Assembly: GCA_902729315.2 (NCBI GenBank)
Contig: LR746267.1
Coordinates: 67,001-131,000, forward strand
DNA length: 64,000 nt
DNA from: Spirodela intermedia
Taxonomy: Eukaryota > Streptophyta > Magnoliopsida > Alismatales > Araceae
Direction: 5' to 3'
Positions 55,500 through 64,000 of the stretch are shown in pieces. Within the stretch, counting starts at the first letter, position 1, and each line of letters starts with the position of its first letter. Below the pieces are notes generated by a model that worked only from the letters and a program-made list of their open reading frames with translations, searched no databases and was not told the DNA's origin. The position numbers and the translations under genes are program-made.

Positions 55500-58400
55500 A
55501 TGGAGCTGGAAGATGGGGGGAGCACGTCGGGGAGTGGGTTAGGAAGCCCCTCCCCCCGTCCCATCGCTGCCAGACGGAGATCAAAAGGTAAGCAGTGCGA
55601 TTCGTTTTACCCTCCCCCTCCCCCAATTTCCGTCTTTCCATTCGTTGATTACTTGCGCTCACTGGACGTTTTTATCTCCTCCAGCGCGAAGTCCAGAACA
55701 AAATTGTAAGATTCTTAGAAAACATGCCGCTATATTTATTCCTGCAATCACTTTGCGGATTGAACCGATGCACGAGGCATCTTGATTTTGTCAATTCTTG
55801 TGTGAAAATCGAAGCTACGAGGGGGGAATTTGATGATGACTCTATGATCCTAAACGGACACATGATGTTTCCGGAATCTGTTCACAGCTTTGATGGGATT
55901 ATGAAGGCAGATCAGAGGCTATGTATCCTCTGAATGTACCACGGCCATGGAAAGCTTGTGCATTGTTACAATCAAGATTTCTCATCACAATTTCTGGGGA
56001 TGAACTGGGATTCGTCGGAGGAAAATTGAAAACTTATAGGCAATAGATCATGCTAAAGAGATGACGAGAGTGCCTGCAGTATCATCTTACGTTTGGTTTG
56101 GATTCCTTTCTGGTCGGTAGTGCCTAAGAGCGCCTTATTTTTCTTTCTCCTTTTTTTATCCAGTCCATTTTTAAAATTTCGCATGAATCTTTTGATCATA
56201 ATGTCCGGTACACTACATATATATTTAGAAATCTTTCCAAAATACCATATGTCATTGCATGATGCTTTATCTGTAGAGTATGAAACTCGATTAATAATGA
56301 CAAATAATGCAACGGCTCCTAGATGCGGATACAGAATGAATCGGTTCTGGAGTAGCACCTCTTTGACTTTTTAGGTTTACGATTTTTAATCAATCATTGG
56401 CAATCTTGAAATATTTACGTTGACCCTATTGCCAGATGTATGCATTTGAAAGGGTTCCTCCTGGGTATTGGAGCCTGGTTTGCTGGTCATTCTCATTAAG
56501 TTCCAGTTCCTCATTTATGCTTGAAATTAATAAATAAACTGCCTTAATCGTGTTAAACATCTCCATTGCTTCTCGTGCTCACTGACTCTTATCTAATGAA
56601 TGTTTCCAGCTTTCCATAGGTTCACTCAACAGAATCTACCAGCATGTAAACCTATCTTGACACCTGGATGGGTGAGCATAACACCTTTGTCAAAATACTT
56701 TGGTTGAATTTCGTAGTGGCTGCATAAACTAGAGTATCTTGATTTTTTTAATTTTTTTTTACAGGTTATTACTATCTTTCTGCTGACGGGGATCATTATC
56801 ATACCTGTTGGTCTTGTTGCCCTTCGGGCTTCTCAGAGCGTAATATCTTCTTTTTTATTTTCATATACATACATGCATTCATTATTTCACATGTTTTATA
56901 TTTCCTAGGACTTGCGTTGCTGCCAAAGGGAAACATGATGTATGATGATGACCCTTTTTTTCTTTACTTTTCTCCTGCATAGACTGTGGAAATTGTGGAT
57001 CGATACGACAATGATTGTGTACCTGAGGAATTCAGAGCCAATAAGCTGTCTTACATCAAAGACAGCTCCATTTCAAAGAACTGCAGCAGGCAATTGAAGG
57101 TGATTCTGTTATTTTCTCTGTAGATATTTTTATCTTGATTTCACTTCTGTATTCCATCTCCAAGGACCTATCATATATCCTCCTGATAGAAGGATATGAT
57201 ATCCGTTCATTCTCTAAATAAAAATTTAAAGGACAATACTTTTCAAGGGTAGGATCTGGAGTAGGAGAATCAGTGAAAGCATGTTGATAATTTCGAAATT
57301 GCATTTGACTATGTGGGGTTTCTTAAAACGGTGAGATATGATTTGGATTCTTCTCAATTTCTTTGTCATTGATATTCATTATCATTTTACCTTCCAATAG
57401 TGATTATGTGGAGTGGAGAAACTGTAAGAAACGGGAGATGGAGTGTGATCATTGTCAATTAGTTTCCCCTTCTTGATCAGTTGAACAATGCCAATGTAAT
57501 GGACAAAGTGTGCCGAAAAATATTTTAATACATTATGTGGGTTTGAATCTAGGAAGACCACACTATTAATCTCCAAGGACCATTGGCCTCATGAATGCAC
57601 CCTGGAATTGTTAATCGATGTGTTTTTCCCCTGGTTTATTTTCGTATATTATGAAATACTGCGGATCAACCCTAGATTGGCTTACTTCCACTAGCTATGT
57701 GGTTTCCATATTTGATATATATGAAAGAATCGTGATCATGACATTAGAACCAAGATATATGGCGGCCCCATTTCTGTCAAACTGAATTGAATGCTGAGGT
57801 AAATAAAATGGTGCCACCGCTAATAGCAAATAAATTGCCGTTCAATAATTTTACTGGTGTAAAATGGAGTTTGTGTAAATAAAATAATGCATGCATTCAA
57901 GTCCTGATATTGATCATTGCTGCGCATGAAAACCCTTGCTTAGTGATTGAATGGAAATGTTATAACGTAGATGAAATCCAGCTCTTAACTTCCGTTGCTG
58001 CAGTGGAACGCAATGCAAAAAGCTAAGGAATCGAGATACTCAATCCTCTGAACAATGCAATCTGAGACCGGTATAAAAAATTTAAAGACTTCAGATTATG
58101 TACCTGCAGTCTTTGCTCGTTTTATATCCGCTAGATGCCTAGGGAAATTCTCTGCTTACCCTTCTAGAACCACCCTTGATCAGCTTTCATCAAAGAAGCA
58201 TCGCTAACTTTGACTGAAATATGCCACGGTCTTCCCTGTTAAGAAATAGTGCAGTATCCTCTGCTGTCCTCCATATCCATCTGCTTGCGTTCATAGCTTT
58301 TCTCTCTGGCTGTGTTCTGATTCCTGCTACGGCCCTGAAAAGTCACTCTATACCTATTTGATCCCCCAAATTAACTTGCAGGATCTTGAGTAAAGGGAGT

Positions 58401-60071
58401 TTTCCTTGGTCCTGGTAAAGGGACAACCTTGAGAGATGGCCATATTTGCCTCCTGTATTTTACGATTTGCATTGGAACCTCTAGAATGGGTTCTAGGTAT
58501 ATATTCTGCATGGCAAACCTCCGAGATAACACTTGTGTAGAATGATATGAATCTGTGAAGGAAAACACTTTGGTACTGGCTCCCGATCCCTGTGGTGAAG
58601 TTGGATCACATCTTGGGCAATGCATCCGATTTTTTTTAGAATTTTTTTTTTCTCTCGAATTGAATAATCTTTTAGACAATATTTGTAGAAGATCGACGTT
58701 CCCATTGTTTTTTCATTTTCTTTCTTAGACTGGAAGCCATGTCCAGTACGCCGGCATCTCCCTGTGGTGATTGGTATTTGTGGATCATGCTTTTTTCTTT
58801 TTCTTTTTTTTTTTTGTTGTTCTTCCCTGCTAGGTTTTCTTCAGACCAGTTCTTTCGCCAACTTGTTTGCAGGTGATGAAGCGTATGAAAGCTCCAATCA
58901 ATGTCTACTACCAGCTTGATAACTTTTACCAGAATCACCGGCGGTGAGGCTTTCTGTTCTCTTAGCTTTTAAAATCAATAAAATGTAATAGACATAAATA
59001 TTCTAGTAAAAAATTAAAAAAAAGAAATGCGTCAGCCCTAATTTATGTCGAATGAACTGTATAAATGCACTCATGAGCAGTCTTTAGAAAACATAAAATA
59101 ATTGTTAATATAAATCTATGACATGGGATTTTTCATCTTTCAACCAATCCTTGAGCTATACAATTTGCTAAAATTATTGTCTGTGATGCTTTCTCACTGG
59201 TCCTGAATTCATCTGTTAAGGCGAAGCATGCTCGGTTTTGTACAATACAAGGAACACAATCTGTGACTGATCATCAGGATGATAATTCGTCGTTGCTCTG
59301 TGGTTCTCTCCTTTCATTCTTGAAGTCAACGGACTAAAGCTCTCAGCTTTCCCAGGTATGTGAAGAGCAGAAGCGACCCACAGCTCCGAAAAGGGCTGCA
59401 TCAGGTGGACACCGGTCCCTGCAAGCCGCAGGAGACCAGTAATGGGCTTCCAATTGTTCCCTGCGGCTTGATTCCTTGGAGCTTGTTCAACGATAGCTTC
59501 GCATTTGCCCGTGGAAAAACCGCGGTGAATCTCAGCAGGAAGAACATCGCCTGGAAGAGTGACCGAGAGCACAGATTTGGGAAAGACGTCTACCCCGTCA
59601 ACTTCCAGAACGGAACGCTGATCGGAGGAGGGCGGCTCGACCCAAGTCTTCCTGTAAGTCAACGAAACTGCGGATAGCTCTCTGCGGAACTCATATGAGT
59701 TCTTACCCGCCGATGCAAATCTTCATCTTTTCTTTCTTGATTCTGTGTTTTCTCAGCTGAGCGAGCAGGAGGATCTTATCGTGTGGATGCGCGCTGCGGC
59801 CCTCCCCAGCTTCCGCAAGCTCTACGGGAGGATCCTGGAGGACTTGAACCCAGACGACTTGCTGGACGTGTGGCTCGTCAACAACTACAACAGCTACAAC
59901 TTTGGAGGGAAGAAGAAGCTTGTTCTTTCCACGTCGAGCTGGTTGGGGGGGAAGAATGATTTCCTCGGCGTAGCCTGCGTCTCCACAGGCAGCTTCTGCA
60001 TACTGATTGCCGTCGCCTTCGCGCTGCTCCACGTGAGGAACCCAAGGTGGGTCTGGCCTGTGTTATCCTAA
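55500..60071 (+). CDS. ALA-interacting subunit (ALIS), CDC50/LEM3 family
   Basis: Seven exons, 55500-55587, 56610-56671, 56765-56839, 56983-57099, 58873-58943, 59356-59653 and 59757-60071, encode 341 residues. Cytosolic N-terminus, then RFTQQNLPACKPILTPGW, first membrane helix (VITIFLLTGIIIIPVGLVAL), a large lumenal domain with NVYYQLDNFYQNHRRYVKSR, PIVPCGLIPWSLFND, IAWKSDREHRFG and DLIVWMRAAALPSFRKLYG, and a second helix (STGSFCILIAVAFALLHV). ALIS proteins are the obligatory beta subunits of P4-ATPase phospholipid flippases (ALA family): they allow ER exit and are needed for transport. Introns 1 (1.02 kb) and 4 (1.77 kb) are long. The C-terminus ends NPRWVWPVLS, shorter than and unlike the usual tail (RRLGDP-type), so either this paralogue has a different end or a final intron donor (AG|GTGGGT at 60046) leads to an exon I could not find. 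Confidence 0.92.
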
Positions 60072-60547
60072 AAAGTCAACGGTCTTGATGCTCGATCAAG
60101 CACCGGAGAAGCTGGTACTGGAGCTTGAGCTCCCCTTTCTCTGATCTTCCGCCATTGACCCGGGCATCACTGTGGCAGGCCCTGCGCGGATCCCGCTTTG
60201 CTGTCGTGGAGCAGGAAGAACGGCGCTCTCTGAATGGAGGACGATCTGCGCGCGTCCGCATGCAGGGGATGATATCTCACGCGTTCGTTTCCGGGAAGGA
60301 AGAAGGGAGCTCTCGTTTGGTTTTGATCTTGTGAATTGCTGAACTGGAATGGAACGAGGAATTCCTGGACCTTTGGAGAGGAAGTCCAGGCGGGTTTTCG
60401 GCGCCAGGGACCGGTTCAGATGGGTGGAAGACGGCCGCCTTCTGTCTGTGGGAGAGCTCCGAGTGGTGGGGGGGCAGAGACTTGCCGGAGAGATCTCTTT
60501 GTAGCAGGAGCTCATCACGAGTTCTCCGCATGATGACGGCAATAACG

Positions 60548-60549
<2 letters not shown>

Positions 60550-60595
<46 letters not shown>
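60550..60595. repeat. CT microsatellite
   Basis: About 23 CT units followed by a CCCT-variant tail to about 60630. Confidence 0.92.
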
Positions 60596-60599
<4 letters not shown>

Positions 60600-60799
60600 C
60601 CTCTCTCCCTCCCTCTCTTTCTCTCTCGCTATGGGTTGGGATGAACGCACTTCCTGATACAGTAACAAGCGAGCTTCTGTATCCTGCCATCCGTTTTCCG
60701 GTCTGGGGAAGCCGGAAAGGGGCTGCTCTGGTGACCTCGATCGGTGCCTAGGATTTCTCTTTCTGGTTGGTTTCCGATCTCTTCACAGAATACCGGAGG

Positions 60800-60801
<2 letters not shown>

Positions 60802-60849
<48 letters not shown>
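60802..60849. repeat. CT microsatellite
   Basis: About 24 uninterrupted CT units. Confidence 0.92.
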
Positions 60850-60851
<2 letters not shown>

Positions 60852-61273
60852 GCGCCTGAGCCCTGCTGATGGACTGAATATTGTTATCTCATGTCTGGGG
60901 AAGAAGAGGACCTTGACGCCATCAAGTATGCGATCAGGCAAGCAAGCCGTTTTGCACCGGTTCCTCTGCAGGTGGAAATGACCTAGAAATGGAAACGGTG
61001 TGCACTGGAGAGAGAAAACCCGTAAATTCCTCCGTCTCCCTCTCTCTCTCTCTCTCAATAACTGGAGACAATCAATCAGGGATCATCTAGTAGCCGAAGA
61101 AGAAGGGAAGAGAAGAGTTCGTCTTTTTCTATCCTCGTACGATACAAAAATGAGAGTTGGGGCTCCGATCGGGCCATTCAAGTGGAAGTAAAGAGGTCTG
61201 ATATACGCTTATCTACAGGTAGATGCCCTACTCTTACAGCATGCACGAAATTTACCCAACGCCTGAACCAGAT

Positions 61274-61275
<2 letters not shown>

Positions 61276-61310
<35 letters not shown>
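61276..61310. repeat. GA microsatellite abutting the glutaredoxin stop codon
   Basis: About 17 GA units. On the glutaredoxin strand it is a CT run beginning at the first base after the TGA stop. Confidence 0.92.
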
Positions 61311-61313
<3 letters not shown>

Positions 61314-61775
61314 TAGCCAGAGGGCTCCGGCTTCCTTGAGGAGAGGGATGAGGGTTCCGCTAATATGGCAGGCCATGACGGCCTCCAGGCCTCCCACGAG
61401 CTTGCCGCCGACGAACACCGCTGGCAGCACCGGCGTTGGCGTAGGAGAGGCGGCGGAGGAGGAGGACGCAGTGGCGGAGAAGATGCTGCGGAGGACGGCC
61501 TGTATCTCGGTGCCACCCTTCTCGATGTCGAGCTCGTAAATGGCGGGGCCAACGCCGAGACCCAGAAGAAGCCGCTTCACCACATGGCACATGCAGCACC
61601 CGCTCAAGCTGAAGACCACGACGGCGTTGCCGGCGGCGAGCCGCCGCACCCGCTCGTACGCCGCTGCGGGACCACCGCCGAGGATGAGCCTCCTCTCCGG
61701 CTTCTCCGCGGGCAGGTCCTTCGCCTTCCCCTCGCGCTCCCCCCACCACTCCTCCAGCAGCTGCATCCTCCCCAT
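61311..61775 (-). CDS. CC-type (ROXY) glutaredoxin with ALWL tail
   Basis: Single exon, 154 residues from ATG 61775 to TGA at 61311. The glutaredoxin fold has the plant-specific active site CCMC (Cys60-Cys63 in SLSGCCMCHVVKRLL), AIYELDIE, then PAVFVGGKLVGGLEAVMACHISG, including the VGG glutathione-binding turn. The C-terminus GALWL contains the ALWL motif by which CC-type glutaredoxins bind TGA bZIP factors and recruit TOPLESS. These proteins act in nucleus and cytosol in flower development, jasmonate/salicylate crosstalk and nitrogen signalling rather than as general reductases. An acidic low-complexity insertion (ATASSSSAASPTPTPVLP) separates the two halves. Upstream in-frame codons to 62021 encode Ser-Leu repeats from a CT run and are not part of the protein. 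Third-position GC is high. Confidence 0.93.
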
Positions 61776-61969
61776 CTGGAGAGGGAGAGGGTAAATGGGT
61801 GCAGTTTGGGAGGCAATGGGGCGGATGAGAAGCGTGATTCTATCTATACAAGGAAGGATTACCTCGGTTGGGATCCCTTCCTTACAGTGAGAGAAGTGGA
61901 GTGCCTGGCGTAAGATACGATCTCGAGGAGAAAATTGTTGTAATGAGACTGGTGCAGAGAGAGGGAGAG

Positions 61970-61970
<1 letters not shown>

Positions 61971-62006
<36 letters not shown>

Positions 62007-62024
62007 CACACACACACACACACA
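61971..62024. repeat. Compound GA-CA microsatellite upstream of glutaredoxin
   Basis: A GA run of about 36 bp passes directly into a CA run of about 18 bp, about 200 bp 5' of the glutaredoxin start. Confidence 0.92.
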
Positions 62025-62624
62025 GGGAAGCAGGAGAGATGGGCAGGATCAAGTTCTAAAAAAGGCGAGGACAGATAGTCACATTAGCAAGCAGGGCGAT
62101 GTTGTGTTTCCAGAGCCATACTTGGCAAGACGCGAGTACATGAAATCCAGAGGGAGAGACGAAGTTGGAGATAGAAAGATGGATAGCGAGAGAGGGATAG
62201 CAAGAGAGAGAGAGGAGGGAAGGAGGGAGAGCAAGAGGCTTGGTAATGTAGCTAGGGAGAGGGTTGGGCTTGGTTTTAAAGGGGTTGCTGATCCGGAAAA
62301 AGAAGGGAAAGTAGTGCAACTTTTGCATCTCGCCTCCGAAGAACCCAGGTTATCTCGCCCCCCTCCCCCCCCTCACCCCCCGCCTCTCTCTCTCTCTCTC
62401 TATCTATCTATCTATGCTTCTCTCTGGGGCTGTGTCTGCTGCTTCAAGCCCTTGAACGTTATTCTCTCTAGGGTCTTCTCGTCAGTGTTTACTAGGTGCT
62501 GCCGTCCATCGCTAGGGTTTGCTCCCCCTTTCCTGCACCACAATCCCGGCAGCCTCTGACCCCTCTCCCCTCCCCTTCCCCAGACTTCCAAAAGAAGGAG
62601 AAACAGTGCAGCAAAAGGGAGCTC

Positions 62625-62628
<4 letters not shown>

Positions 62629-62659
<31 letters not shown>
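62629..62659. repeat. CT microsatellite
   Basis: About fifteen CT units. Confidence 0.9.
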
Positions 62660-62663
<4 letters not shown>

Positions 62664-62756
62664 GTATTTTTTGAACGTGGCAGAGGTTGATGTGTATACA
62701 TGAAGAAGGCCTACTTAATGGGCGGTAACAGAGTGGAGCTTCTACATCTCCCTCAC

Positions 62757-62787
<31 letters not shown>

Positions 62788-63861
62788 GTCTGATGAAGAT
62801 GAAGCTGACGAGGGAGTGCGGCGGTTTCCGTGAACGTAGTCACGGCCGCTGACCGCGATAACGACGCCGTTCTCGAGGAGAAAGACCGACTAGAAAGAGA
62901 GAGAGAGAGATTCGAAACCGACAGGCCGACATACAAGTCATCCGAGCGCCGCCAAGTCCCCGGATTCTCGTCCGGGGGCGTCCTGCTCACTCCTCTCAGC
63001 CTGGGAAACGCGCTGCCGTTCTCTTCTCTCTCTTAGCTACACAACTACCCTTCCCTTCCTCTCTCTCTCTCTCTCTCCTCCACCCCTCGACACACATATA
63101 TGCATATACAATGTCCACGCCTCGTACGGACTGCACCCCTTTCTTGTTCTTCGGTTACTCCTCGTTATCCCGCATGTCATGAGCTCCCCGTGCAGGCACG
63201 GAGGGGAGGAGGAGACGGAGACGGAGAAGATGGGGAACGGCTGAGCTCACCCTCTCCGCGCCTCCCTGCGTGGTTCACTCACAGGGAGGAGGGAGAATGG
63301 AAAACGGGGGGAGCTCTCTGTTAGAGCCAAATATTCACCCACTGCAACACAGAGCTCGGAGGGAAGCGAAGGGGTGAAGAGGCTGCTGTTCCAGCGTCTG
63401 CGGCGTCCGAGGAGGAGGAGGAGGAGGGAGCAGGGGGGCCTGCGGGACCTGGACGTTGGATCAGATCAGAGGCAGAGGGTGAGGAGGAGGGGGAAGAAGA
63501 TGAATCGAATCAGTCACGAGCGGGCCCGGGTTGCTGCACAGTCTACCGCGTTGAATAGATTAAAATAGCTGCACTTTTAGTTCCTGCATGCGATTCTGAT
63601 TGGACCAACGAGTTTGGCCCCTTCTCCTCGACGTATTAGGAAAGCAGACCAGAACGAGGCGTACCCCCCATTGAGAGATAGAAGAGAGAGAGAGAGAGAG
63701 AGAGAGCAGCTGCGGCGGCAGTGAAGAGGGTGGGGAGCCGTCCTCGTCAGGCACGCGGGTCAAAGGAGGGGGGGTGGGTGGGCAGGTGGTCCGTCAAACA
63801 CAGAGCGGCGGTCAGAGGAGGAGCCACACGCCTCCCCTGCCGCCACCCGCCCTTTTTGTCC

Positions 63862-63886
63862 GTCTCGGTCTCGGTCTCGGTCTCGG
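63862..63886. repeat. GTCTCG hexanucleotide repeat
   Basis: Four perfect units of gtctcg in a row, near the right end of the window. Confidence 0.9.
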
Positions 63887-64000
63887 TTCGCCCGTCTATC
63901 CAAGACTAGTTTTTTCACACCAAATGGGCCTCCCCTACAAGCCCGTTAGCCCTCCCACCACAGATCGGCCGGCCCACGCGAGTTCCTGGCGGCAAGATGG

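Larger units (their letters stand above)
60072..61310. other. Intergenic region between ALIS and glutaredoxin genes
   Basis: Holds the ALIS 3' UTR and three CT/GA microsatellites. No coding region supported; long frames read through dinucleotide runs. Confidence 0.55.
61776..64000. other. Gene-free right end, microsatellite-rich
   Basis: Glutaredoxin promoter and leader at the left, then GC-rich DNA with many CT/GA runs: 62379-62416 (with TATC units), 62629-62659, 63059-63077 and 63682-63706. Frames up to about 150 codons exist but none shows a domain. A promoter or 5' region of a gene outside the window may lie here. Confidence 0.5.

Noticed and set aside
61776-62021. N-terminal extension of the glutaredoxin frame
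   Set aside because: The upstream part encodes Ser-Leu repeats from the CT tract and the conserved protein begins at MGRMQLLEEW.

Overview
The window is nuclear DNA of a flowering plant. This rests on spliced genes with GT-AG introns, plant-only families (a PINOID-like AGC VIII kinase, a CIPK, a CC-type glutaredoxin with an ALWL tail, a land-plant GPAT, PLS-class PPR proteins, a plastid IF-2 precursor) and a decayed Ty1-copia retrotransposon. Several coding regions are very rich in G/C at third codon positions and intergenic DNA is full of GA/CT microsatellites. That favours a monocot with a fairly compact genome, but I cannot name the species from sequence alone.

Layout. 0-2.2 kb: last exons of a NOLC1/SRP40-like nucleolar protein (+). 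2.2-7.6 kb: gene-free, with diverged direct repeats. 7.6-9.4 kb: a PPR-DYW pseudogene (-). 11.4-15.3 kb: a head-to-head pair, BAG-domain co-chaperone (-) and plastid class I phospholipase A1 (+). 15.3-19.9 kb: AT-rich, gene-free. 19.9-22.1 kb: an intact PLS-E PPR gene (+). 22.1-27.7 kb: a Ty1-copia relic (-) and a broken P-type PPR gene (-). 27.7-28.1 kb: a type-1 lipid-transfer-protein gene broken by two frameshifts (+).

30.8-60.1 kb is the gene-dense part: PINOID-like kinase (+), SYP5-type Qc-SNARE (+), plastid translation initiation factor IF-2 in 12 exons (+), CIPK23/9-like kinase in 14 exons (-), GPAT acyltransferase (-), NOP2/Sun RNA m5C methyltransferase in 9 exons (-) and ALIS/CDC50 flippase subunit in 7 exons (+). 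61.3-61.8 kb: CC-type glutaredoxin (-). The rest, to 64 kb, is microsatellite-rich and gene-free.

The genes form no operon or cluster with a shared pathway; this is ordinary plant gene order. Two themes recur. One is membrane lipid and trafficking biology (PLA1, GPAT, ALIS, Qc-SNARE, lipid-transfer protein, polar-auxin kinase). The other is organelle gene expression (PPR, IF-2, perhaps the m5C methyltransferase). I found no evidence of a new multi-gene system. The most unusual observations are a Qc-SNARE whose zero-layer glutamine is replaced by histidine, three GC-AG introns in two adjacent genes (two interrupting GTP-binding motifs of IF-2), and three decayed genes whose lesions can be placed to the base.

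Exon boundaries were placed by hand from splice motifs, reading-frame continuity and family knowledge. Joined exon lengths keep frame in every multi-exon model given. Some long open frames in the window begin at TTG or GTG; those starts were replaced by the first suitable ATG.
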